A DNA stretch of 19,468 nt from UBA1368 sp964563125 (GCA_964563125.1 CAZLVY010000041.1:1-19468); one strand, 5' to 3'. Shown: positions 1 through 8,499, numbered from the stretch's first letter. Program-made: numbers and translations. Notes: generated from the letters alone by a model not told the origin.

Positions 1-38
1 CCCGATAAACTCGTTTTATAGATTATATTTATATCGGG
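1..38. other. Weak inverted repeat at the left window edge
   Basis: CCCGATA at 1-7 can pair with TATCGGG at 32-38 around an AT-rich loop of 24 nt. The loop is long and the stem short, and the left arm touches the window edge, so the structure may extend further or be chance. No T-tract follows on the plus strand. It lies just ahead of a doubtful small ORF at 47-115. Confidence 0.2.
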
Positions 39-46
39 GGACTATT

Positions 47-115
47 ATGAGTAATAAAGACAAGATTGGTTTATTGCGGAATAGAGCTTTCTTTACCGAT
101 CCAGCGATTAATTAA
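47..115 (+). CDS. Doubtful 22-codon small ORF
   Basis: ATG at 47-49 is preceded by GGGGG at 36-40, a usable Shine-Dalgarno-like run with a 6-nt spacer. The frame reads 22 codons to TAA at 113-115. The predicted peptide begins MSNKDKIGLL and has no signal sequence, membrane segment or motif that I recognise. It is the only plus-strand reading frame here with a plausible ribosome site, and it lies outside any neighbouring gene. It could be a small peptide gene, a remnant of a degraded gene, or chance. Confidence 0.15.
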   Translation: MSNKDKIGLLRNRAFFTDPAIN

Positions 116-157
116 TTACTCGGCTACATTATATATATCCTTGGGATTCAGCACAGT

Positions 158-184
158 AAAAAAGCACTCCATATATGGAGTGCT
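158..184 (-). terminator. Rho-independent terminator after pdp
   Basis: Positions 163-184 form a perfect 22-bp palindrome with arm AGCACTCCATA, which folds into a strong hairpin. On the minus strand it is followed by a run of five T (158-162) continuing from the final T of the stem. It starts about 44 nt past the pdp stop codon, where the end of the xerD-deoB-pdp transcript is expected. On the plus strand no T-run follows, so it should act only on minus-strand transcription. Confidence 0.85.
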
Positions 185-227
185 CAGGGTTCGAGAAGCC
201 AGCATGAGAAGAAATGCAACCATTATC

Positions 228-1529
228 TCATAAAATTGTATCTATAATTAACGGTGCTTTAACCACTTGATCATCACTCCATTGCAGGGATTTCTTGATT
301 AGTTGTTCGGCCAGTTCAAGGTTTTTATCTTTGGCATAAATAAGAGCAACCACATCTCCTTTTAGCACATAATCACCCTGCTTGCTTAGTAACTTTATTC
401 CTGCTGTATAATCTATTACCGCACCTATTTTTTCTCGTCCAGCCCCCAGCAGCATCGCTGCCCGCCCTATATCCAGCGCATTTATTTCAGCTAAATATGC
501 ACTTTCATCGGCTGTTATTTCCTTTATGATCGGTGCTGTCTCTAAACCATAACCAGGTTTTTGCATGTTTATTTTGCCCTGTTGAGCTTCGACTATAGAT
601 ATAAACTTTTCCAAACCTCGACCTGATTTTAATATGCTTTCAACTATTTCCCGTGCTTCATTGATAGTTGATGCCTTTTTACCGATTAATATCATGTAGG
701 CGGCAATTTCAACTGACAATAATTCCAAATCATCCGGACCGTGCCCCTGTAATGTATCAATAGCTTCAATTACCTCCAGGGTATTGCCGACTGCGCTCCC
801 CAACGGTTGGTTCATATCAGTTATTAATGCCACTACCTGACGGCCGGCCTCTTTGCCGATGTTCACCATTGCGCGAGCTAATTTTTGCGCTTCATCTAAA
901 TTTTTCATAAAGGCACCCTGGCCTGTTTTAACGTCCAGAACTATACCCTGCGCACCGCAGGCAATTTTTTTGCTCATAATGCTGGAAGCAATAAGGGGAA
1001 TGCTTTCAATAGTTGCAGTAACATCTCTTACTGCATATAACCTTTTATCTGCCGGTACCAGGTTACCCGTTTGCGAAACAATTGCTGCCTGTATCAGATT
1101 TACTTGATTAATAAAATGTTGATACTCCATTTCAACCTGAAAACCTGGTATCGACTCAAATTTGTCAATGGTGCCTCCGGTATGACCAAGGCCGCGTCCG
1201 GACATTTTTGCCACCGGTACTCCTGCTGCTGCTACCAGCGGCATTACTACCAGGGTAGTTTTATCACCGACTCCTCCGGTGCTGTGTTTGTCGACTTTAA
1301 TACCGGCGATAGCTGATAAATCCATGACATTACCGGAATTGGCCATGGCTAAAGTCAAATCTGTGGTTTCCCTTGTATTCATTGATTGAAAATACACTGC
1401 CATTGCCCAGGCTGCTATTTGATAGTCAGGGATTTCATTATTACTAATACCTTCTACCAGCTTCTGTAATTCAGTGCGGCTAAGCTCATATCCATCTCTT
1501 TTGCGTCTGATTATATTCTCAACACTCAT
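228..1529 (-). CDS. pdp: Pyrimidine-nucleoside phosphorylase
   Basis: This cytosolic enzyme splits thymidine, deoxyuridine or uridine with phosphate into the free base and (deoxy)ribose-1-phosphate, which the neighbouring DeoB product then isomerises. The 433-aa length is typical. Family signatures are clear: KHSTGGVGDK at residues 81-90 (phosphate-binding loop), SGRGLGHTGGTIDK at 110-123, and a substrate-binding run carrying R168, S183 and K187. The C-terminal third matches the PYNP barrel domain. The ATG is at 1529, with a GAGGG ribosome site about 10 nt upstream. The gene begins 4 nt after the deoB stop, so the two are co-translated. The broad-specificity Firmicute enzyme (Pdp) is more likely than a strict thymidine phosphorylase (DeoA), but sequence reading alone cannot separate them. 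Confidence 0.95.
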   Translation of the reverse strand: MSVENIIRRKRDGYELSRTELQKLVEGISNNEIPDYQIAAWAMAVYFQSMNTRETTDLTLAMANSGNVMDLSAIAGIKVDKHSTGGVGDKTTLVVMPLVAAAGVPVAKMSGRGLGHTGGTIDKFESIPGFQVEMEYQHFINQVNLIQAAIVSQTGNLVPADKRLYAVRDVTATIESIPLIASSIMSKKIACGAQGIVLDVKTGQGAFMKNLDEAQKLARAMVNIGKEAGRQVVALITDMNQPLGSAVGNTLEVIEAIDTLQGHGPDDLELLSVEIAAYMILIGKKASTINEAREIVESILKSGRGLEKFISIVEAQQGKINMQKPGYGLETAPIIKEITADESAYLAEINALDIGRAAMLLGAGREKIGAVIDYTAGIKLLSKQGDYVLKGDVVALIYAKDKNLELAEQLIKKSLQWSDDQVVKAPLIIDTIL

Positions 1530-1533
1530 TTTT

Positions 1534-2706
1534 TTAAACCCTCACATCATTACAAAAACTTTCTCCGGCTAAATGATAATTTTCTATATTAAGGTGTTGG
1601 GCAATTGCAGCACCTACATCAGCAAAAGTTTCTCTGACACCTAAGTCAATTCCATGTTTAAGCTTGGGCCCATATACTAACAGAGGAACGTATTCCCGGG
1701 TATGGTCTGTCCCTGCAGTAGTAGGGTCGCAGCCATGGTCAGCAGTTATTATCAACAAATCATTTTCCTGCAAATGGTCAATAATTTGCGGCAGACGCAG
1801 ATCGAATTTTTCCAGAGCTGCTGCATACCCTGGTGCATCATTTCTATGTCCATAAAGCTGGTCAAAGTCAATTAAATTGGCAAAAATCAGACCATTAAAA
1901 TCTCCTTGCAATGCAGTTATTATTTTATCTATGCCATCATCATTATTTTCAGTTGCAAAAGATTCACTAACTCCCCGCCCGGCAAAAATATCTTTGATTT
2001 TCCCTACGCCGATTACTTTTTGACCGGCTTGAATAATATAATCCAGCAGATTAGCTGGCGGCTGCAAGGAAAAATCATGCCGGTGGGTAGTTCGTTTAAA
2101 TGACCCGGGAGACCCGATAAAGGGACGAGCAATTACCCTTCCTACCCCATGTTCGTCCACCAAAAGTTCACGTGCTATCCGACACATTTCGTAGAGATCC
2201 TCCAGAGAAATTATTTCCTCATGGGCAGCTATTTGAAAAACGCTGTCAGCAGAAGTATAGACAATAGGATACCCGGTTTTCATATGTTCTTTTCCTAACT
2301 CTTCGATAATTACCGTGCCTGATGCTGTTTTATTTCCCAAGGTTTTTCTGCCGATAGCTTCTTCAAAGGATGCAATTACCTGCGGGGGAAACCCCTCTGG
2401 AAAAACCGGGAAAGCGTGGGGCAGGATTATGCCCATCATCTCCCAATGGCCGGTAGTTGTATCTTTTCCCGGTGATTTTTCGTTCATTTTACCATAGCAC
2501 CCCAGCGGTGCAGCGGCAGCAGGAACGCCTTTTATTTCAATTATATTTCCCAGTCCCAATTGTTTAAGGTGAGGCAAATTAAGATTGCCAACTGCTGCGG
2601 CAATATTTTTCAGGGTATTGCACCCCTGATCACCATATAGGTGGCAATCAGATGTGCCCCCCACACCTAAACTATCCAAAATTATTAATATACTTCTGCG
2701 TTTCAT
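1534..2706 (-). CDS. deoB: Phosphopentomutase DeoB
   Basis: DeoB interconverts (deoxy)ribose-1-phosphate and -5-phosphate, linking nucleoside breakdown to central metabolism. It belongs to the alkaline-phosphatase superfamily. The 390-aa protein shows the metal-binding start IIILDSLGVGG-type strand (ILIILDSLGVGG, with D11), the nucleophile region GKDTTTGHWEMMG around residues 80-92 containing the phosphorylated threonine, NLIDFDQLYGHRND, and the second metal-site motif ITADHGCDPTTAGTDHTRE near the C-terminus. The ATG at 2706 has AGGAGG about 8 nt upstream. It lies 31 nt after xerD and 4 nt before pdp, in the usual Firmicute xerD-deoB-phosphorylase arrangement. No damage is visible. Confidence 0.96.
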   Translation of the reverse strand: MKRRSILIILDSLGVGGTSDCHLYGDQGCNTLKNIAAAVGNLNLPHLKQLGLGNIIEIKGVPAAAAPLGCYGKMNEKSPGKDTTTGHWEMMGIILPHAFPVFPEGFPPQVIASFEEAIGRKTLGNKTASGTVIIEELGKEHMKTGYPIVYTSADSVFQIAAHEEIISLEDLYEMCRIARELLVDEHGVGRVIARPFIGSPGSFKRTTHRHDFSLQPPANLLDYIIQAGQKVIGVGKIKDIFAGRGVSESFATENNDDGIDKIITALQGDFNGLIFANLIDFDQLYGHRNDAPGYAAALEKFDLRLPQIIDHLQENDLLIITADHGCDPTTAGTDHTREYVPLLVYGPKLKHGIDLGVRETFADVGAAIAQHLNIENYHLAGESFCNDVRV

Positions 2707-2737
2707 TTTTTTGCCTCCTGACTTTGTGAGAGTTTCT

Positions 2738-3628
2738 TTAAGCCCGGGGATGATACATCTGGAATACTTCCCTTAAATGTATTTTGGTTAAATGCGTATA
2801 AATCTGGGTAGTTGATATGTCGGCATGTCCCAGCATTTCTTGAACAGCACGCAGATCAGCCCCGTTTTCCAGTAAATGAGTAGCAAAGGAATGCCTTATA
2901 GTATGAGGTGTCACCTCTTTGGTAATTTGCGCCTCTTTGGCATAGTTCCCCAGTATCTTAAAAAATCCCTGCCTGCTCATTCTATTACCTCTGGCATTTA
3001 AAAAAAGGGTTCTTTCAAGGTGACTCTTAACCAAAAAATTGCGAGACTTAGACAGATAATTATGAATCCATAATAATGAAGTCTGGTTAACAGGAAGAAT
3101 CCTTTCTTTGCGGCCCTTACCAATACAGCGCAAAAAACCTGCGGTTGTATTAATATCTTCGATTTGCAAATCCAACAGTTCTGAAACTCTTACCCCCGTA
3201 CCATATAGCAACTCCAGCATAGCCCGGTCTCTGATTCCTAGAGTTTTAATTACTTTTGGCTGTTCCATTAACTTATCTACTTCATCAATTGAAAGAACTT
3301 CCGGCAGCTTTCTCTTAATTTTGGGTGTCTCAATATTTTCGGTCGGATTTTTTCTAGTGTAGCCTTCCAGAAATAGAAACTTGTAAAATGTTTTTATACC
3401 GGAAAGATTGCGGGCAATTGAAGAAGATTCCGCACCATTATCTAATTGCCAGGTTAAAAAAGCCATAATATGTTCCCTGGTAATAGCAACCGGATCACTT
3501 ACAGAATAATTTTTCTGCAAAAATATTCTAAGTTTATCCAGGTCGCGGCGATAAGCAGACCGGGTATTGCCTGACAAGCCTTTTTCGTAATTAAGATAAT
3601 CTATAAAAGCTACTATATATGTTTCCAC
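2738..3628 (-). CDS. xerD: Tyrosine recombinase XerD
   Basis: This is a site-specific tyrosine recombinase that, with a XerC partner, resolves chromosome dimers at dif. I start it at GTG 3628, because GGGAG at 3636-3640 lies 7 nt upstream and the resulting 296-aa protein has the standard XerD length. An in-frame ATG at 3691 would add 21 residues not expected in the family. From the GTG start, the SAM-like N-terminal core-binding domain covers about residues 1-90. The catalytic residues are R147, K171, H242, R245, H268 and nucleophile Y277, each within two positions of E. coli XerD. The motifs are LLYGTGVRVSELL, TPHTIRHSFATHL and LGHADISTTQIYTH. Its place ahead of deoB matches the housekeeping locus of many Firmicutes, so it is not a phage or island integrase. 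Confidence 0.92.
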   Translation of the reverse strand: METYIVAFIDYLNYEKGLSGNTRSAYRRDLDKLRIFLQKNYSVSDPVAITREHIMAFLTWQLDNGAESSSIARNLSGIKTFYKFLFLEGYTRKNPTENIETPKIKRKLPEVLSIDEVDKLMEQPKVIKTLGIRDRAMLELLYGTGVRVSELLDLQIEDINTTAGFLRCIGKGRKERILPVNQTSLLWIHNYLSKSRNFLVKSHLERTLFLNARGNRMSRQGFFKILGNYAKEAQITKEVTPHTIRHSFATHLLENGADLRAVQEMLGHADISTTQIYTHLTKIHLREVFQMYHPRA

Positions 3629-3738
3629 TTTATTTCTCCCATTATTAATAACTATCAGCAACAGTACTCTATTGATATATTTTACCAGCAAAAATGGGGA
3701 CTGAATAGTAACAACCTGTTTCCCTCATCAGCATAAGA

Positions 3739-3808
3739 AAGAACCTGCTGGAAAATCCAGGGTTTTCGAATCCAAAGGACTCGACTCCTTCTGGCGCAGC
3801 AGGTTCTT
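3739..3808. repeat. 70-nt three-way-junction inverted-repeat element
   Basis: A perfect 12-bp outer stem (AAGAACCTGCTG at 3739-3750 with CAGCAGGTTCTT at 3797-3808) encloses two smaller hairpins: GAAAA/TTTTC (3751-3755 with 3763-3767, 7-nt loop) and AAGGA/TCCTT (3775-3779 with 3786-3790, 6-nt loop). It is the main content of the roughly 300-base space between the FabK-like gene and xerD. On the minus strand the outer stem is followed by TTCTTTCTTATG, which is only moderately T-rich, so it may be the terminator of the fatty-acid operon. It is not a tRNA: the outer stem is too long and no normal anticodon or T arm can be placed. A dispersed intergenic repeat is the other option. The rest of 3629-3928 shows nothing recognisable. 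Confidence 0.6.
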
Positions 3809-3928
3809 ATATAAACAGTAAATTTTAATAACATTGTTCTGGTGAGTTATACATCCAAGCATTAGTAACCGTTTTTCAGTTCAGTTAAAGAAGCAAAATT
3901 ATGCAGGACTATTGGCATCCCCTGATTT

Positions 3929-4876
3929 TCAGACTGTAGCATACTCTTGCAGCATTTGTTTAAATATTGTCTCGACCGGTAGTATGTTTTTTATTTTTGC
4001 CACATTTCTTCCGGCAAAGATGATTCCTTCATCTACCAAACCGTTTTTAGCATTTTCCAGGGCTTTTAATATGCAATAATCTTGAGAACATTCCCGCAGG
4101 CAGGCATCACAGTCCTCAGGTTGCGGGGCGTCACCTCGGGCGATAAGATCGGTAAAAACATTTTTAATAGCTTGTCCGGGCATACCTACCGGACTCTTTA
4201 TTATAACTATATCTTCTTGCCGGGCTGTCAGATAAGCCTGTTTATATTCAGCGGAAACTGAGCATTCATCACTTAAAACAAAGCGGGTAGCCATTTGTAC
4301 TCCACTGGCACCTAATTTCACCATTTCCGCCATATCAAAGCCATCAGTTATACCTCCGGCAGCTACGACTGGTATTTTTACTTCTTTAACTATCTCCGGA
4401 ATAATTTCTTTTATTGAGCGGTCTGTACCCAGATGACCTCCTGCTTCACAGCCTTCCGCCACAACTGCCCTGGCTCCACATTTTTCCGCCAAACGCGCTG
4501 CTCGGACAGAAGATACGATGGGCACCACTTCGGTGCCGCTATCTTTAGCCCAGCGAAAAATATCCCGGGAAAACCTGGCGCCGGTAAATATAACATCAAT
4601 GCCTTCTCTGATAGATGTATGCACTAATTCCGCAAATTCACGTGCTGCAAACATTATATTTACTCCAAGGATTCCTCCGGCAGCCAGAGTTCGAGCCTCG
4701 CGTATTTCTTCAGCAAGTTGCTGCAATGATATTCCAGTTGCTCCAATCACCCCAATACCCCCTGCTTTAGCAACTGCTCCTGCTAATGAGGCGGTAGATA
4801 CGCTGACTGACATCCCGCCTTGAATAATAGGAAAACGAGGTTTTAAATTTCCGATACATAATTCTGGCAATTTCAA
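3929..4876 (-). CDS. FabK-like / nitronate monooxygenase family FMN flavoprotein
   Basis: This is a TIM-barrel FMN protein of the nitronate monooxygenase/FabK family, a paralogue of the fabK gene in the same operon. I start at TTG 4876, because GGAGGAG lies 6 nt upstream and the protein then begins MKLPEL, as family members often do. An ATG at 4927 would add 17 residues but lacks a ribosome site. From the TTG start (315 aa) it shows FPIIQGGMS near residue 15, EGCEAGGHLG with the probable catalytic H148, and AAGGITDG phosphate-binding residues. Unlike FabK it carries a cysteine cluster, C256, C259, C263 and C268 (CX2CX3CX4C), inside CDACLRECSQDYCIL, which could bind a metal or Fe-S centre. It follows accA in the operon. 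The substrate is unknown: it may be a second enoyl reductase or may detoxify nitronates. Confidence 0.82.
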   Translation of the reverse strand: MKLPELCIGNLKPRFPIIQGGMSVSVSTASLAGAVAKAGGIGVIGATGISLQQLAEEIREARTLAAGGILGVNIMFAAREFAELVHTSIREGIDVIFTGARFSRDIFRWAKDSGTEVVPIVSSVRAARLAEKCGARAVVAEGCEAGGHLGTDRSIKEIIPEIVKEVKIPVVAAGGITDGFDMAEMVKLGASGVQMATRFVLSDECSVSAEYKQAYLTARQEDIVIIKSPVGMPGQAIKNVFTDLIARGDAPQPEDCDACLRECSQDYCILKALENAKNGLVDEGIIFAGRNVAKIKNILPVETIFKQMLQEYATV

Positions 4877-4957
4877 TTCCTGCTCCTCCAAACCATTCAT
4901 ATTAGTTTTCAACTTCATCTTTTTCATTTACAAATTAAGCGCACATACATCAACTTA

Positions 4958-5914
4958 TTATTCTATAAACTCGCCAATATTTCTTATTTTAAGATACCGT
5001 TCTGTCATTAACTGGTTTATATCCCTGGTTCTAAGTTCCGTCAGGTGTTTTCTTATACAATCAGCTATATTACTTGCTGTAGTGGTAAAATCCAGATGAG
5101 CTCCCCCTACTGGTTCTTCTATAATTTCATCGATTATTCCAAGTTTCAGAAGATCTTCCGCAGTTATTTTCAAAGCAGCAGCCATCTCCTGAGCTTTTTC
5201 TGTCTCTTTAAACATAATGGAGGCACAAGCCTCAGCGGATATAACTGAAAACACTGAATTGGACAGCATAAGCAAACGGTCAGAAACGCCCAGAGCTAAA
5301 GCTCCTCCACTGCCGCCTTCACCGGTAACTATAGATATAACCGGCACCTGCAGATCACTTAAGAGCATTAAGACCCTGGCGATAGAGCTAGCCTGGCCTC
5401 TTTCTTCAGCTCCTACACCCGGAAAAGCACCGGGGGTATCAATTAAATTTAACACTGGCCTATGAAACTTTTCTGACTGCAGAAGCAGTCTTTCAACTTT
5501 TCGGTACCCTTCCGGATGTGGCATACCAAAATTGTGTGCAACCTTGTCATTAGTTCCTTTGCCTTTTTGGTGGGCAAGTATAGTAAGAGGACAACCTTCA
5601 AAACTGCCGACCCCGGCTACAACAGCACTATCATCACCGTAAAACCGATCTCCATGGAACTCTATAAAATCGTCCAGGAAAAAATCTATATACTCTTGCG
5701 CATTGGGGCGCTCAGAATGACGGCTGAGTAATACCTTTTCCCATGGGCTCAAATTTCCGTATTTAACATGGCGAATATTTTGCATTTGTATTTCCAATTT
5801 TTCCAGTTCTCCATCTAAATTAAAGTGCAATTGCTCTGATAAGTCTTTGAGCTCTTTGACCTTATCCTGCAGCTTTTCATAGTTATCTTCATAATCGAAA
5901 TGTTTTTTAAGCAT
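4958..5914 (-). CDS. accA: Acetyl-CoA carboxylase carboxyltransferase alpha subunit
   Basis: AccA pairs with AccD as an alpha2beta2 carboxyltransferase, moving the carboxyl group from carboxybiotin to acetyl-CoA to make malonyl-CoA. The 318-aa protein has the family layout: an N-terminal coiled helical region (about 1-50), then the crotonase-fold domain with RHSERPNAQEYIDFF, FHGDRFYGDD, GMPHPEGYRKVERL, LIDTPGAFPGVGAEERGQ and the oxyanion-hole glycines in IVTGEGGSGGALALG, ending with the conserved AEACASIMFKE. The ATG at 5914 has GGGAGGT upstream and overlaps the accD stop by 8 nt, so the subunits are translationally coupled. The biotin carrier and biotin carboxylase genes are not adjacent. 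Confidence 0.97.
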   Translation of the reverse strand: MLKKHFDYEDNYEKLQDKVKELKDLSEQLHFNLDGELEKLEIQMQNIRHVKYGNLSPWEKVLLSRHSERPNAQEYIDFFLDDFIEFHGDRFYGDDSAVVAGVGSFEGCPLTILAHQKGKGTNDKVAHNFGMPHPEGYRKVERLLLQSEKFHRPVLNLIDTPGAFPGVGAEERGQASSIARVLMLLSDLQVPVISIVTGEGGSGGALALGVSDRLLMLSNSVFSVISAEACASIMFKETEKAQEMAAALKITAEDLLKLGIIDEIIEEPVGGAHLDFTTTASNIADCIRKHLTELRTRDINQLMTERYLKIRNIGEFIE

Positions 5915-6752
5915 GGCTACCTCCCTGATACAGCTTCAGCAGGCATTCAAGTTTCTGCTTTAACTCGCCCCGTTCTACAATCAAATCTACCTGTCCATGT
6001 TCCAGTAAGAATTCTGAGCATTGAAAGCCGGGGGGCAGCTTTTGCCCCATAGTCTGGGTGATAACTCTCGGACCGGTAAATCCCACCAGTGCACCAGGTT
6101 CAGCTATAATAATATCGGCCAGGGAGGCAAAGCTGGCTATTACCCCTCCAGTAGTAGGGTTGGTAAGTATGGAAATATACAATAGTCCCGCCTGATGGAA
6201 CCTCTTTAGAACCGCACTGGTTTTGGCCATCTGCATCAGAGAAATCATCCCTTCCTGCATCCTTGCCCCTCCTGATGCAGTGCAGATAATTAACGGACAT
6301 CTTAATTCAATTGCTTTTTCTGCTGCCCGACATACTTTTTCTCCCACTACTGAGCCCATACTGCCCATCATAAAGTTGGAATCCATTACAGCCAGTATTA
6401 GAGGGTATCCGCCAATCGCAGCCTTGCCGCAAATGATTGCTTCATTTAAATTGGATTTTTTACCGGCTGCACTTAACTTTTCTTCATAACCGGGAAAATC
6501 GAGAATATTTATGGAAGCCAGGTTCTCATCCATTTCCTGAAAACTCTCCGGGTCAACTAATAAATCAATCCGTTCCCATGCATTCATAGGAAAATGGTAT
6601 TTACAATCCGGACAGACTTTTTCCCTGGAGGGGAATTCCAGTCCAGAGTTAAGCCGGGCACAGACCGGGCAACTTTTCTTATTATTGGGATCTGATGAAG
6701 CTCCGGGTACAAGAGGTATATATTTCTTTTTTCCTAATACATTTTCAAACAT
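5907..6752 (-). CDS. accD: Acetyl-CoA carboxylase carboxyltransferase beta subunit
   Basis: AccD is the zinc-containing beta subunit of the carboxyltransferase and forms the active site together with AccA. The 281-aa length is normal. The N-terminal zinc ribbon is complete: C28, C31, C47 and C50 in CPVC and CPDC. The crotonase-fold body follows with MDSNFMMGSMGSVVGEK, TASGGARMQEGMISLMQM and ISILTNPTTGGVIASFA, and ends with the GFTGPRVI and LPPGFQ motifs. The start is ATG 6752, with a weak ribosome site (GGCGAAG). The fabZ stop is 21 nt upstream and its own stop lies inside accA. Confidence 0.97.
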   Translation of the reverse strand: MFENVLGKKKYIPLVPGASSDPNNKKSCPVCARLNSGLEFPSREKVCPDCKYHFPMNAWERIDLLVDPESFQEMDENLASINILDFPGYEEKLSAAGKKSNLNEAIICGKAAIGGYPLILAVMDSNFMMGSMGSVVGEKVCRAAEKAIELRCPLIICTASGGARMQEGMISLMQMAKTSAVLKRFHQAGLLYISILTNPTTGGVIASFASLADIIIAEPGALVGFTGPRVITQTMGQKLPPGFQCSEFLLEHGQVDLIVERGELKQKLECLLKLYQGGSHA

Positions 6753-6773
6753 AATAATGTTTCTTCGCCTTAT

Positions 6774-7196
6774 TTAAGATGAAATGGCAAAGAGAAATTC
6801 ACCTCCACATACCAATTTACCATCGACAGTAATCTTACCTTGACCTTTGCCAATGGTTCCCTTAACAGTAATCAATTCGGTAGTAATGTGCAGACAATCA
6901 CCGGGGATAGCCATACGTCTGAACCTGATTTTGTCCACCCCGGCTAAATAGGCCAGACGTCCCTTAAACTTATCGTCGCTTAAAAGAGCACAAGCACCCA
7001 CTTGAGCCATCGCCTCAATCATAAGCACTCCGGGCATGACTGGCTTAGCAGGAAAATGCCCGGCAAAATAAGGTTCATTAATGCTTATATTTTTAATCCC
7101 TACAGCCTTTCGACCCGGTACTAATTCCAACAGTCGGTCTATCATAAGAAATGGATAGCGATGAGGAAGAATCTGCATTATTTCTTCTATATTCAT
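6774..7196 (-). CDS. fabZ: 3-hydroxyacyl-ACP dehydratase FabZ
   Basis: FabZ dehydrates (3R)-hydroxyacyl-ACP to trans-2-enoyl-ACP, the third step of each elongation cycle. The 140-aa hot-dog-fold protein has the family opening IMQILPHRYPFLMIDR and the catalytic pair H47 and E61 in FAGHFPAKPVMPGVLMIEAMAQ-type sequence. No FabA-type isomerase features are seen, so unsaturated fatty acids, if made this way, need another enzyme. The ATG at 7196 has AGGAGA 7 nt upstream, a site that overlaps the fabF stop; the gap to fabF is only 9 nt. Confidence 0.97.
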   Translation of the reverse strand: MNIEEIMQILPHRYPFLMIDRLLELVPGRKAVGIKNISINEPYFAGHFPAKPVMPGVLMIEAMAQVGACALLSDDKFKGRLAYLAGVDKIRFRRMAIPGDCLHITTELITVKGTIGKGQGKITVDGKLVCGGEFLFAISS

Positions 7197-7205
7197 TATA
7201 ATCTC

Positions 7206-8447
7206 CTAATTCCACTTACGTATTATCAAGGCCGCATTATGTCCTCCAAATCCCAGTGAATCTGATAATACGATCTGCAAATCTTTTTCCCTTGCTGTTC
7301 CGGGCACATAATCCAAGTCACATCGGGGATCCGCTTTTTCCAAATTATTAGTCGGTGGAACAACATTGTTCTGCAGCGCCTGAACTGATGCAATTAACTC
7401 AACTGCTCCAGCGGCCCCCAACATATGACCGGTAATCGGCTTAATTGAACTGATCAGCAAATTACGGCTGTGCTGACCGAAAACCTTTTTAATAACATCA
7501 GTTTCAACCTGATCATTTAATCCGGTCCCGGTTCCATGAGCATTAATATAGTCAACATCCTGCGGCTGAATTTTTGCATCCTGCAGAGCATTTTGGAAAG
7601 CTATACTGGCACCGTGGCCCTGGGTATCAGGCTGAACCATGTGATATCCATCCCCACTGCTGCCATAACCGATTAATTCTGCATAAATATTAGCTCCCCG
7701 CTTAAGGGCATGTTCCAACTCTTCCAAAATCAGAATCCCCGCACCTTCTCCCATAACAAAACCATCACGATTTAAATCGAAGGGACGACAAGCTCTGGCA
7801 GGATCTTCATTAGCAGTGGACAGTGCTTTCATAGCACAAAACCCACCTATCGATATAGGAGTAATAGAAGCTTCTGCCCCCCCACTAATCATTACATCAG
7901 CCTTATCCTGACGAATTAACGTAAAAGCTTCTCCAATCGAATTGGTACCTGATGCACAGGCAGTAACCGTACAACCACAGGGGCCGTTTACACCAAACAT
8001 AATTGAAACCTGACCGGCAGCCATATTAGGAATCATCATAGGAATAAAAAACGGACTAATACCGCTGACACCTCGGTTTAAATAGGCTGTATGCTGATTC
8101 TCCACGGTTCCAATGCCGCCAACCCCTGATCCTATCCATACACCGATACGCGGCTTATCTGCATCTTTAATATCAAGCAGGGAATCCTCGACTGCCATTC
8201 GTGCTGCTGCACAGGCATACTGCACAAACAAATCCATTCGTCTTGCGTCTTTACGGGCAATATATTCCTGAACGTTAAAATCTTTTACCTGAGCTGCTAT
8301 TTTAGTGGGAAAATCGGTTGTATCAAAGCGGTCAATCTCAGTAATTCCGCTTTTCCCTTGCAAAAGACTATCCCACAACTCTGCCTTATTGCTTCCAGCG
8401 GCTGAGATAACTCCCATGCCGCTAATAACTACTCTGCGTTGGTTCAA
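7206..8447 (-). CDS. fabF: 3-oxoacyl-ACP synthase II FabF
   Basis: FabF condenses malonyl-ACP with acyl-ACP to extend the chain by two carbons. The 413-aa thiolase-fold protein has an intact triad: C164 in VTACASGTNS, H305 in INAHGTGTG and H342 in ITGHMLGAAGA, close to C163/H303/H340 of the E. coli enzyme. The N-terminal MNQRRVVISGMGVIS and the C-terminal SLGFGGHNAALI motifs are also typical. The start codon is TTG (8447), supported by AGAGGTG 7 nt upstream. A 52-nt gap separates it from acpP and 9 nt from fabZ. In the absence of fabB it is presumably the only elongating synthase of this operon. Confidence 0.97.
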   Translation of the reverse strand: MNQRRVVISGMGVISAAGSNKAELWDSLLQGKSGITEIDRFDTTDFPTKIAAQVKDFNVQEYIARKDARRMDLFVQYACAAARMAVEDSLLDIKDADKPRIGVWIGSGVGGIGTVENQHTAYLNRGVSGISPFFIPMMIPNMAAGQVSIMFGVNGPCGCTVTACASGTNSIGEAFTLIRQDKADVMISGGAEASITPISIGGFCAMKALSTANEDPARACRPFDLNRDGFVMGEGAGILILEELEHALKRGANIYAELIGYGSSGDGYHMVQPDTQGHGASIAFQNALQDAKIQPQDVDYINAHGTGTGLNDQVETDVIKKVFGQHSRNLLISSIKPITGHMLGAAGAVELIASVQALQNNVVPPTNNLEKADPRCDLDYVPGTAREKDLQIVLSDSLGFGGHNAALIIRKWN

Positions 8448-8499
8448 TTCAATGCACCTCTATTCTGAAGCAGGTCAGTAAAAATACTAAAATTTATTA

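Noticed and set aside
2738..3628. Integrase belonging to the defence island
   Set aside because: Its length and all six catalytic positions fit housekeeping XerD, it is in the usual xerD-deoB operon, and it lies about 9 kb from the restriction genes beyond an intact fatty-acid operon.
3739..3808. Possible tRNA gene, because of cloverleaf-like folding and TTCGAAT-like text
   Set aside because: The outer stem has 12 rather than 7 pairs, no T arm directly precedes the 3' acceptor strand, and no anticodon arm of 5 pairs with a 7-nt loop can be placed on either strand.
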